From assembly GCA_029060215.1 (NCBI GenBank), contig JAIDUK010000033.1, forward strand, positions 1-64,000: DNA of 64,000 bases. The letters run 5' to 3'. Shown here piece after piece: positions 11,098 through 19,094 of this stretch. The notes below the pieces were generated by a model, which had not been told where the DNA came from, searched no databases, and was given only the letters and a program-made list of their open reading frames with translations. Source of the DNA: Alistipes sp. (GTDB taxonomy: Bacteria; Bacteroidota; Bacteroidia; Bacteroidales; Rikenellaceae). How positions within the stretch are numbered: the first letter of the stretch is position 1; every line of letters begins with the position of its first letter. The position numbers and the translations under genes are program-made.

Positions 11098-12591
11098 ATG
11101 ATCGATTTCACGAGCGAACATATCGTATTGGTGGGGGCGCTGCTGCTGTTCGTGGCGGTGATCGCCGGAAAGGCGGCCTATCGTTTCGGAGCTCCGGCGT
11201 TGTTGCTGTTCCTCGGGGTGGGCATGCTCTTCGGGCTGGACTTCATCACCTACCGTTCGGTCGAAATGACCCAGTTCGTGGGGATGGTCTCGCTCTGCAT
11301 CATCCTCTTTACGGGCGGTATGGACACCAAGTTCTCGCAGATCAAGCCCATCATCGGCCCGGGCGTGGTGCTGGCAACGGCAGGCGTGGCGGTGACGGCT
11401 TTGATATTGGGTACTTTCGTGTGGCTCGCGGCACCGTTGGTCGGTCCCGAGATCTCGTTTGCTACGGCGCTGCTGCTGGCAGCTACGATGTCGTCGACCG
11501 ACTCGGCGTCGGTCTTCTCGATCCTGCGAAGCAAGAAGCAGGGGTTGCGGCAGAACCTGCGTCCGCTGTTGGAGTTGGAGAGCGGTTCGAACGACCCCAT
11601 GGCTTACATGCTGACGGTGTTGCTCGTGGGGGTGCTTTCGCGCAGCGAGGGCGAGATGGGCATCGGGATGAATCTGGTGCTTTTCGTGGTGCAGATGGTG
11701 GTCGGGGCTTTGTCGGGCTACCTGATCGGACAGGCGGCCGTGTGGCTCATCAACCGCATCAATCTGGCCAACCGTTCGCTCTACTCGGTGTTGCTGCTGG
11801 CTTTCATCTTCTTCGCCTTTGCCTTTACGGACCTGATCCGCGGCAACGGCTACTTGGCGGTCTATCTGGCCGGATTGGTGGTGGGAAACCGCAAGTTGGC
11901 GCAGAAGCAGCCCATGACCATCTTTTTCGACGGTTTCACGTGGCTGATGCAGATCATGATGTTCCTGATGCTGGGTCTGTTCGTCGATATCGACGATTTG
12001 CTGCGGCCCGACGTACTGCTGCTGGGGCTGTTGGTGGGGGTCTTCATGATCGCGGTGGCGCGCCCGGTGTCGGTGTTCCTTTGTCTGGCCCCGTTCCGCA
12101 AGTTCACGACCAAGGCGCGGCTCTATGTTTCGTGGGTGGGCCTGCGCGGTGCGGTGCCGATTCTGTTTGCGCTCTATCCGATGATCGCCAAACTGCCGCA
12201 CGCCGATCTCTTGTTCAACGTCGTGTTCCTGTCGACCATCATTTCGTTGTTGGTGCAGGGCACCACCGTGAGCGTGATGGCCAATCTGTTGGGGCTCTCG
12301 TACGAAGAACACGAGTCGGCTTTCAACGTCAACATGCACGAGGACATGAAGTCCGTGCTGACGGAGGTCGAGGTCAACGAGAGCATGCTCGGCAGCGGGC
12401 AGTTGCTCAAGGATATCTCCTTGCCCGAGAATACGTTGGTGATGATGGTCTGCCGCGGCGGCGATTACTTCGTGCCGAAGGGCAATACGGGGTTGTCGGT
12501 GGGCGACAAATTGTTGGTTATCTCCAACCGCGACGAAGAGTTGGCCGCATCCTACAAGCACATGGGTATCTCCGAGGTGAGGAAACTATAG
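11098..12591 (+). CDS. cvrA: Potassium/proton antiporter, CPA1 family (NhaP2/CvrA type)
   Basis: This 497-residue inner-membrane antiporter has about 12 hydrophobic segments (residues 1-390, Na_H_Exchanger domain). The motif TMSSTDSASVFSILR is the family equivalent of the cation-binding region. A soluble C-terminal TrkA_C (RCK_C) domain covers about 415-495 (ISLPENTLVMMVCRGGDYFVPKGNT...GDKLLVISNRDEE), which in relatives senses nucleotides or cations. The role is cytoplasmic K+/Na+ and pH homeostasis. The start at 11098 lies one base after the stop of the TonB-like gene, implying co-translation. It ends at a short hairpin terminator. Confidence 0.9.
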   Translation: MIDFTSEHIVLVGALLLFVAVIAGKAAYRFGAPALLLFLGVGMLFGLDFITYRSVEMTQFVGMVSLCIILFTGGMDTKFSQIKPIIGPGVVLATAGVAVTALILGTFVWLAAPLVGPEISFATALLLAATMSSTDSASVFSILRSKKQGLRQNLRPLLELESGSNDPMAYMLTVLLVGVLSRSEGEMGIGMNLVLFVVQMVVGALSGYLIGQAAVWLINRINLANRSLYSVLLLAFIFFAFAFTDLIRGNGYLAVYLAGLVVGNRKLAQKQPMTIFFDGFTWLMQIMMFLMLGLFVDIDDLLRPDVLLLGLLVGVFMIAVARPVSVFLCLAPFRKFTTKARLYVSWVGLRGAVPILFALYPMIAKLPHADLLFNVVFLSTIISLLVQGTTVSVMANLLGLSYEEHESAFNVNMHEDMKSVLTEVEVNESMLGSGQLLKDISLPENTLVMMVCRGGDYFVPKGNTGLSVGDKLLVISNRDEELAASYKHMGISEVRKL

Positions 12592-12613
12592 GGAGGGGCA
12601 ATAGAATAGAAAG

Positions 12614-12642
12614 GCAGCCGGGGTATCTTGGCTGCTTTTTTT
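12614..12642 (+). terminator. Terminator of the antiporter gene
   Basis: gcagcc (12614-12619) pairs with ggctgc (12630-12635), followed by seven T residues. It lies 23 bases past the antiporter stop. Confidence 0.7.
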
Positions 12643-12906
12643 ATGGGGCAGTGCTTGCAGATGCAGTGTTTGCAGTGGCGCGGAATCGACCTCGCGCAAC
12701 TCGGCCTTTCCTCTTTGCTGCCGCAGGCTGTGCGGAGAACGGGAATCGAAGTGCGCAGTACTCGCGGGGCGACCTATGAAAATCAATATGTTTTCGCCCC
12801 GCAGTGCTATTGTGAGAGCTTGTTGTATCCGCAAAAGATTGCGACAGTGCAACGGCTTTTTGGCGGCGCGGGGAAAGGAAAGCTATTTCCCGGGAACAGC
12901 GCCGAC
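12643..12906. other. Non-coding gap before the integrated element
   Basis: I see no supported gene in this chromosomal flank. The frames that are open here give arginine-rich or cysteine-rich peptides without family features. It borders the displaced tRNA-Ala terminator on its right. Confidence 0.5.
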
Positions 12907-12935
12907 AAAAAAACGGCAGAACATCGGTTCTGCCG
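12907..12935 (-). terminator. Original tRNA-Ala terminator, displaced from its gene
   Basis: On the minus strand cggcagaac/gttctgccg (12914-12922 and 12927-12935) forms a 9-bp stem followed by seven T residues (A run 12907-12913 on the plus strand). It lies 12 bases beyond the 16-bp copy of the tRNA-Ala 3' end at 12948-12963. Before integration it would have followed the tRNA gene directly. Confidence 0.72.
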
Positions 12936-12947
12936 TCGCAATCTTTG

Positions 12948-12963
12948 GAAGTGGAGAATACGA
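12948..12963. repeat. attL: 16-bp copy of the tRNA-Ala 3' end
   Basis: gaagtggagaatacga here is identical to 44974-44989, which covers the 3' acceptor end of tRNA-Ala(GGC) plus four flanking bases. Identity stops on both sides, as expected for the crossover repeat created by tRNA-directed integration. Confidence 0.8.
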
Positions 12964-13022
12964 TTCGTGAACCCATCCTCCAAAATCCTTATTATCAAGG
13001 TGATAAATATGTCAATAATCGC

Positions 13023-13043
13023 GTAGTAACGCTTTTGTAACGG
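13023..13043. repeat. GTAACG repeats near the left end (putative integrase arm sites)
   Basis: Two GTAACG units occur in succession (gtagtaacgcttttgtaacg), spaced about like the three copies near the right end at 44808-44852. Matching subterminal repeats at both ends are typical arm-type binding sites of tyrosine integrases; that role here is inferred. Confidence 0.45.
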
Positions 13044-13171
13044 TTTCTTGTCGGCAATAGGCAAGCTATTGTCAGTCAAGTGTCTGCTCGTTTAGTTTAC
13101 TACAATGCAAAGATATACATTCTTATGAGATTTCCCAATAAAATAGTAAATGTATTTTTGAAACAAAGTAT

Positions 13172-13777
13172 TTAGCATGTCCTAAAAAGCTCATCTTTTC
13201 CCTGCGAAAAAGCATCCAAATAATTATAGGCAATTTGTATGTACTTTTCTTTGAACAGATGTTTTTTGCGGGGAGACCATTCCTGTATTTTAGAGATGGT
13301 TTGCATCAAATCAATACAAGGATTTTCTTTTCGGACATAAGCTACCGAGGCAAGTACTTCGAGAGACAATGCCGATTGAAATCCTGTTATCAATTTAATC
13401 AACTGTTTCAGTCGCGCAATTTGTTCCGGTTTCAACTTGGTTTTTACGTACTCGCTGACTTCTTTCATGGTGCTGTATTGCAATTCTAACGCATCGAAAG
13501 CACCGATATTCATTTGCTCAAGCCCTTTGAGGTATTTCCCATTCACATCATGGAGAATATGTCCTACTTGCGGGCAATAAGGCCCATAATGGGTTACAGC
13601 GAAGTTCAACTTCCCGAACGATGGTTCACCGAGAAGCTGCATGAAGTAGGCTAATTTGTTTGCAACGAACAAACTGCTGTTTTCACCCAAAGACTCGTAG
13701 TAGAATAATGCATATAGCAACAAGGCTCTGGCTGGAGTCAGTTTTGCTTCCTTATGATTGGTTTCTCGTTTTAACAA
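13172..13777 (-). CDS. DarG C-terminal-domain-like fragment (antitoxin remnant)
   Basis: The translated 201 residues resemble the region that follows the macro domain in DarG, the antitoxin of the DarT DNA ADP-ribosyltransferase. Visible features are KLTPARALLLYALFYYESLG, then LFVANKLAYFMQLLGEP and HYGPYCPQVGHILHDVNGKY, a pattern also reminiscent of Panacea (DUF4065) antitoxin domains. The macro domain (the ADP-ribosyl glycohydrolase) is missing. The frame has no ATG, only a TTG at 13777, and an in-frame TAA lies about 35 bases upstream. No DarT gene is in the window. It may be a 5'-truncated relic or a stand-alone inhibitor domain. It lies 120 bases after the radical SAM gene in the same direction, at the extreme left of the ICE. 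Confidence 0.55.
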   Translation of the reverse strand: MLKRETNHKEAKLTPARALLLYALFYYESLGENSSLFVANKLAYFMQLLGEPSFGKLNFAVTHYGPYCPQVGHILHDVNGKYLKGLEQMNIGAFDALELQYSTMKEVSEYVKTKLKPEQIARLKQLIKLITGFQSALSLEVLASVAYVRKENPCIDLMQTISKIQEWSPRKKHLFKEKYIQIAYNYLDAFSQGKDELFRTC

Positions 13778-13898
13778 TTCGCTGACAGCTTTGTTAGTTG
13801 GACATTTCCGATATTAATATAGTTCGGATCGCAAGTTGCGCTCATCATTAACGGATGCAATTTTAATCATTGCATCAGAAAGATCTGTTATTTCAATA

Positions 13899-15839
13899 TC
13901 AATAATTCATTTTAAATTTATTATATGAACTATACCGACCGGATTCATCAAAATCTTTTTTGAGTTTGTACAGGTCTGATCTTGGGTCAGCAATATCTCC
14001 GCGATAATTCTTATAGAATTGCAATATATGCAGATACTTTTTGTTATCCGTCAACTCTTCTATGTGGTTAAAGTCATTCTTAAAGATTATCGGATATAGT
14101 TCTGCTCGCTCTGCATTAGTCAACTCTGACATCGCTTTCCGCCACTCCTGAGTATACCCTAAATATTCAAAGAAGAACCTGAACAATAGAAATGTCTCAG
14201 GCATAATGAGCAATTCCATATACTCCTCTTCATTGCGACCAAAGGCTTTCTCAAAGAAGGAAACACCTCTGCCTATTTTACCTTTAGTAGCATTGAGAAT
14301 AGCTTGAACAGCACGGATATATTTGCGATTCCAATACTTACCTATATAATCCCTGTCGTGGCTATGTTCACCTGTAATTGGGTGATACTTCATCGGGAAT
14401 GAATATATGCTAACATTTAATTTTTCACATAGATCCACATTTATTCGCATACGATGATACAATTCTTCCGGCTTATCGGTAAAATTGTAGAGAAGGTAAT
14501 TGGAAAAGTCTTTCATTCCATACTTTTCACTCATCTTAATAGCCTTCGTATATTCAGGTTCTGTTTTAATATTATCGAATGCTATACGAAGTGGACGTAC
14601 CGGTATCTCTGCCAATAATTTAACAATACGCCTATTAAATAATCTTGCATCAACCCCTTGATTGAAGTCTACAAAACGCAGGCGCCCAAAACGTTTCTTG
14701 AACTTAACATCAAAATAAGGTGCAAAATCCTTATATGTAGCGATCAACGCTTCACGGGTGCAAGTTTCGGGATGCAAAAGCCCATGTTTTTCTCGTAATG
14801 CATATATTTCAGTTCTCGTATTTTCGTTGAACGATTGGAAGGTGCTAAGTTCTTGTAGCAGCTTGAAAGATTTGCAAATGTACGCACGGTTATTGATTCC
14901 TAGCCGAAGATTCCTGATAGCGATTGTATACCAATTCGGCTCAAAATATTTAGCTCCTTTTGTAAACCCACAAGATTTGATGTCCTCGATAATGTCTTCT
15001 AATCTGTTTGAGGCTAACACATTATTGTCCATCAGCAAAAGATTTTGCTGCTCGCCATAAAGTCTCCGTGTTCGATCAATGCGCTCCCGTAAAGGCAAAT
15101 ATTCTTGATATTCTGGTTCAATGCGCCATACTGCACAAAAAGAACACTTGCGAATACAGCCTCTTGTAGAGTAGCTGTAATATGCACCACTATCTGGATA
15201 GACATAATCTATCTCATCAAGGATAGAGTAATCCAACGGCAGTTCATCAATAATATATGGATTATCTTTGTCAATATCTTTATACGGTGTATGGAGTGTG
15301 CCGATATGAGGACGAATGCCTGTCGCCTTTTCAATCTCATCCGGTTGGATAGATGCCATTACACCTCCAACCATAATGTTCTTCGTATCTTTCACCATTG
15401 ATTTTGCAAACTCAATAGTCTCAATGGTGATATCCCAATAGAAAGTAAATAGCGTTGTTACTCCAATCCAATCCCAACGAGGGTATTTCTTATACTCTCC
15501 TGAATGGTAGAATTTCTTATAATATTCGACCCAAGGTTCTAATATCGGAGCAATCTCGGAATCCTCAATGCCTACCTGTTCTAAATACGCATACTTCCTA
15601 TATCTGATATATAGAGCAATTTTGTCTGAACGCAGCTTCCAGTTTATGGAGCCGTCAAGATCTGACAGTTTTGCCACGCATTCCTCGGTGATTTGATTGA
15701 TAACAAACTCTTTCAAATCCCCTTTGTAAAAGACGACATCATCTCCACGCAACCTAAAATAGGTCGCGAGTTTCATTAGCCCGATTGGAGGAAATTTATT
15801 CTTGTAATTGGGCTCAAGCAGTAATACCCGGCGATTCAT
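13899..15839 (-). CDS. Radical SAM protein with N-terminal Rossmann-like (B12-binding-type) domain
   Basis: This 646-residue protein begins RRVLLLEPNYKNKFPPIGLMKLATYFRLRGDDV, the opening of the cobalamin-binding-type Rossmann fold seen in B12-dependent radical SAM enzymes. No DxHxxG cobalamin motif is visible, so B12 binding is doubtful. The radical SAM core carries CxxxCxxC at Cys228, Cys232 and Cys235 (TRGCIRKCSFC), which should hold the 4Fe-4S cluster. The remaining 350 residues include a long helical C-terminal region without a SPASM-like cysteine cluster. The substrate is unknown. Its ATG overlaps the stop of the upstream GHKL ATPase gene by 4 bases, so both are probably translationally coupled in the NurA-HerA-GHKL operon. 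Base composition is AT-rich compared with the tra genes. Confidence 0.8.
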   Translation of the reverse strand: MNRRVLLLEPNYKNKFPPIGLMKLATYFRLRGDDVVFYKGDLKEFVINQITEECVAKLSDLDGSINWKLRSDKIALYIRYRKYAYLEQVGIEDSEIAPILEPWVEYYKKFYHSGEYKKYPRWDWIGVTTLFTFYWDITIETIEFAKSMVKDTKNIMVGGVMASIQPDEIEKATGIRPHIGTLHTPYKDIDKDNPYIIDELPLDYSILDEIDYVYPDSGAYYSYSTRGCIRKCSFCAVWRIEPEYQEYLPLRERIDRTRRLYGEQQNLLLMDNNVLASNRLEDIIEDIKSCGFTKGAKYFEPNWYTIAIRNLRLGINNRAYICKSFKLLQELSTFQSFNENTRTEIYALREKHGLLHPETCTREALIATYKDFAPYFDVKFKKRFGRLRFVDFNQGVDARLFNRRIVKLLAEIPVRPLRIAFDNIKTEPEYTKAIKMSEKYGMKDFSNYLLYNFTDKPEELYHRMRINVDLCEKLNVSIYSFPMKYHPITGEHSHDRDYIGKYWNRKYIRAVQAILNATKGKIGRGVSFFEKAFGRNEEEYMELLIMPETFLLFRFFFEYLGYTQEWRKAMSELTNAERAELYPIIFKNDFNHIEELTDNKKYLHILQFYKNYRGDIADPRSDLYKLKKDFDESGRYSSYNKFKMNY

Positions 15840-17410
15840 CGCGTCAAATCCTCCTCGATAACTTTTATCAGAGCATCTCTTTGACGCTCATCAGGTATAG
15901 CATTCGCAATAGACGCATATATCCGTCCAATGAGTTTTCGTTCAGCCTTACTAAACCGTGAGTATGTAGGACTATCTGTTCTAAATTTCGTTTTCTCGGT
16001 TGTTTCTTGTCCTTCTGGTTTTGGCGGGACAGATTTAAATGAATCATCTTTCTGTTCCGCTTTGGGAGTTAAATTATCAATAATCTTTTTGAGAGAAGAA
16101 TCTGTTTCTTCTATCTTTTGCTTTTTGCGTTCAAGTTGTTTTAGTGCCTCATCAGACTTCCGCTTATAGTCTTCAAGTTGTTGCTGCAAATCCTCTTTCT
16201 CCTTTGTGGAGAAATAGCTATCCTTCTGCTTTATCTTTTCCTCGATTTCCTCTTTTTTGGCGATTATCTTTAAGTTCTTATTGATATCTGATGCGTCATA
16301 GCATAATTCTCGAAGTTTTAGAAAATTCTGTTTTACGCTTTTTTCAAATGAGGCAAGTGCGGCATTTTCCCCAAAATAATCTCTACGCGAGTTCGGAATA
16401 AGATCTTTGCTTATAGCATGAATTTCCCCGAAATAATAAAATGAGAATCGCTGGTCAGATGTGTTAGCAAAGAATTTTTTGCAGATTTCCTCATCGCCAA
16501 TCTGAATATTCTCTTTACGCAATCGAATACCACGAGCGATATTCTTCTGCTTCATCTGTCCTTTCAGTCGAGACAACGAATACCATCCCCAATAAATAAT
16601 ATTGCCATTATCATCCTTTGAAAGCAGAAAGTCTACTCCGAGAATATCATCGACTTTTTTCTTCCCGCCCTGATTGTCTTCGTAGATGCCGGGCGTGTAT
16701 GGCTTATAAATTTGCTCTCCGTTGATGTAAATATTATAAATATCGACTTTTAAACCATTTTCCCTCGCAAATTCATTGATCTGGTAACGATAATAAAATT
16801 GCGAGGATATATCAACAGGCGCAACCATCGAGAGATAATTCTTGACGCGCTCAACATTGAGCAATTCGTCAGAGGTTACATTTTCCAGAATAACCTTGAA
16901 ATAGTGTTTATCCGACGCCTCTTTTTTTGTAATAGTGCCTGTTACACGTGCCAAAACATCAACCGCCTCTTCCGAATTATCGCGGTCATTGATAATTTGC
17001 TTTAAGAGGTCTGCATCCCAAGTCATAATTGATTTGACTTCCTCGTCGACATATGAGGTTTCAAATATCAATTTTGAACAATAGCCCAATCCGCCTAAAC
17101 GACCAATGCCTCGAAATCCTTTATCTTCTCCTCTTTTCTTTGTCGAATGAGCAATGTTCCTTAGAATAGGAATGACCTTGTCAGATGATATCCCTGTTGC
17201 GTTGTCTTCAATAATAATACAACGTTCTTCGGGGCTAATAGTAATGTGAATCTCATCTTCACCTGCATTTATCAGCCCTTCAGCAACAGCCTTATCAACT
17301 TGATCCGCAGAGTTCTGTATATATTCTCGATATATAAATCGACAATCTTCATACATACCGAGAGTTAAGGATTCTATAACATCTTTTCCTATTCTTGGGT
17401 TATCAGTCAT
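15836..17410 (-). CDS. GHKL (Hsp90/MutL/MORC-like) ATPase
   Basis: This 524-residue protein has an N-terminal ATP-binding fold with the three GHKL motifs: ExxxN in REYIQNSADQ (Glu29, Asn33), DxxxG in EDNATG (Asp69, Gly73) and the glycine-rich lid GFRGIGRLGGLG (98-109). A transducer-like region follows to about 370. Residues about 385-455 are a charged, heptad-like helix likely to form a coiled coil. The C-terminal 50 residues form a separate helical tail. Such proteins act as ATP-gated clamps or switches on DNA or protein partners, and MutL/MORC-like ATPases recur in anti-phage systems. It follows HerA by 6 bases and overlaps the radical SAM gene by 4. The molecular role is inferred only from the family. 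Confidence 0.82.
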   Translation of the reverse strand: MTDNPRIGKDVIESLTLGMYEDCRFIYREYIQNSADQVDKAVAEGLINAGEDEIHITISPEERCIIIEDNATGISSDKVIPILRNIAHSTKKRGEDKGFRGIGRLGGLGYCSKLIFETSYVDEEVKSIMTWDADLLKQIINDRDNSEEAVDVLARVTGTITKKEASDKHYFKVILENVTSDELLNVERVKNYLSMVAPVDISSQFYYRYQINEFARENGLKVDIYNIYINGEQIYKPYTPGIYEDNQGGKKKVDDILGVDFLLSKDDNGNIIYWGWYSLSRLKGQMKQKNIARGIRLRKENIQIGDEEICKKFFANTSDQRFSFYYFGEIHAISKDLIPNSRRDYFGENAALASFEKSVKQNFLKLRELCYDASDINKNLKIIAKKEEIEEKIKQKDSYFSTKEKEDLQQQLEDYKRKSDEALKQLERKKQKIEETDSSLKKIIDNLTPKAEQKDDSFKSVPPKPEGQETTEKTKFRTDSPTYSRFSKAERKLIGRIYASIANAIPDERQRDALIKVIEEDLTR

Positions 17411-17416
17411 AGCGGT

Positions 17417-19090
17417 TTAATCAAAATATTTATAGATAGGTAGCGGGAATTTTATATTTAGCATGGAACGAAATATAGGATTTTGAATAATGTATTCACC
17501 TTGTTTCATTCTGGTCAGCATTGTCTTATACACACTGGGGACAAAGCGGAAATCTTCGCGTGATATCTCTATCGCGTTTGTCCGACCAAATGCCTGTGTC
17601 GCACAGTTTCCTTTTATTCGGCGGTGTATATCGCTAACAAATTGCTCTGCTCCAAATAATACAATACCTAACGAGCGACCTCGTTCAGTGATGTCAAGCA
17701 ACTGATGGAGGATGGGTGAGGATTTTGGAACATCCGTAGATGCGTATTTGTTCAACTCATCAATAAAGATTACTATGCGGTCAGGAATATCGGAATCTAC
17801 ACGGTTCGTAGAACCCAACTTGAGATTATAGACTGCTCGCATAACATCGCCGAAAACAAAGCCTTGTGATTCTTCGTCAAGTTTAGCAACATCAATTACC
17901 ATCACATCATTTTTACCAATCTTTGCAATTTGGTCACGGAGACGGACTCCATTTCCTAATTGATTGGTAAACATCTGCTGACATTTTTGATAACTTTTAT
18001 TGAATAGGCGAAAGAATTTACGCCAACTCATCACGGAAATCTCATTGTCTCCACCTTTGCTATTTTTTCCAGCCTGAGTTTTTTGAGATAGTTCGTTCTT
18101 GAAATCCTCCCAATTATCTATACCGCCAAAACCCTTACTATTCGATAATATAGTATTGATGATTGACTCTATTGTGTCATTAGGGTCGTCAACATTGGCA
18201 AACAACAGGTCAAGACATTCTTTATCCTCGTCTGTTTCAAATAGATATTTATATTGCAATGCATTCCCAGCATCAAGCCGAGTCTTTATAACATCTTCTT
18301 TTTCGTAAGTGTAAGAAGTAAGATCTTTTGAATATGGATAAAAGTATTTTACCTGTTTGAATGGCTCTAACTCCAATGCTAATATATCATAGATGGGTTT
18401 TATCTTTTTCAGTTCATCCTTGCGAGTGTTCTTCTGGTCAATCTTCAGCAAATCCGTACCCTTTACGTTCATCATGATGAAAGCAACAGACTCTTTCTTA
18501 TCTTTAGCTGCATAATCTTGGATTGCTTTCATCAGGAACATGGCATATGAGGTCTTGGAAGCTAAACCGGATATACCAGATATGTTTAAATGCGCACCCT
18601 CCGGCCCAATAAGGAAATGGGAGTTGAAAAATACCGGAAGCGTCTGCTTGTTTGCGCCTTCATACATTTCGATATATCCAGCCGGAAGTTTATGTTTCAC
18701 ATTATTCAAGCCAAGAGCCTCCATTATCTCATCGCGTTCGGCGAGATATACTTTTCTACCCTCCTGAACAGGAATGTAGATATTCTTCGTGTTGCCTACT
18801 ACTTTACACTTCACATAGTTCATACCGATACGCTCTGTGTATGAAGTGGAATCCACCTGTCCAAAATCACTTGATATATAGCCGGCCAATGCACTTGGAG
18901 AATCCGTCATATGGGAGATTTCCTCAATCACACCAAATGTCTTTGTCGGTTCTCCATCTGTATCCTTTACATGCTCGACGACGACAACATCAAAAGGCTT
19001 TAATTTCAAATCCTTTCGAGTCCAAAAAGTAAACTCTTCAATCGTTGACGGCTGTTTCTCGGTTGCTATGATTTTGCCAATCGCTTCCAT
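17417..19090 (-). CDS. HerA-like DNA-translocating ATPase
   Basis: This 557-residue P-loop ATPase belongs to the HerA/FtsK class. An N-terminal beta-rich HAS-barrel-like domain covers about residues 1-140. The P-loop is GISGLASKTS (172-181), Walker B is IVIFIDEL (439-446), and a conserved segment ITERGRSLGIVLFGAEQF (467-484) holds the arginine and glutamine sensor positions. HerA rings pump DNA into their partner nuclease NurA. Here the gene lies 4 bases downstream of a NurA-like gene and 6 bases upstream of a GHKL ATPase, strongly suggesting a working complex. An insertion of about 100 residues (roughly 265-370) between Walker A and B separates it from minimal archaeal HerA. Confidence 0.85.
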   Translation of the reverse strand: MEAIGKIIATEKQPSTIEEFTFWTRKDLKLKPFDVVVVEHVKDTDGEPTKTFGVIEEISHMTDSPSALAGYISSDFGQVDSTSYTERIGMNYVKCKVVGNTKNIYIPVQEGRKVYLAERDEIMEALGLNNVKHKLPAGYIEMYEGANKQTLPVFFNSHFLIGPEGAHLNISGISGLASKTSYAMFLMKAIQDYAAKDKKESVAFIMMNVKGTDLLKIDQKNTRKDELKKIKPIYDILALELEPFKQVKYFYPYSKDLTSYTYEKEDVIKTRLDAGNALQYKYLFETDEDKECLDLLFANVDDPNDTIESIINTILSNSKGFGGIDNWEDFKNELSQKTQAGKNSKGGDNEISVMSWRKFFRLFNKSYQKCQQMFTNQLGNGVRLRDQIAKIGKNDVMVIDVAKLDEESQGFVFGDVMRAVYNLKLGSTNRVDSDIPDRIVIFIDELNKYASTDVPKSSPILHQLLDITERGRSLGIVLFGAEQFVSDIHRRIKGNCATQAFGRTNAIEISREDFRFVPSVYKTMLTRMKQGEYIIQNPIFRSMLNIKFPLPIYKYFD

Positions 19091-19094
19091 GCCC

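Noticed and set aside
12628..13026. A 132-codon plus-strand frame crossing the left end of the ICE
   Set aside because: It runs through a terminator and the attachment repeat, so it was created by the insertion and has no domain features.
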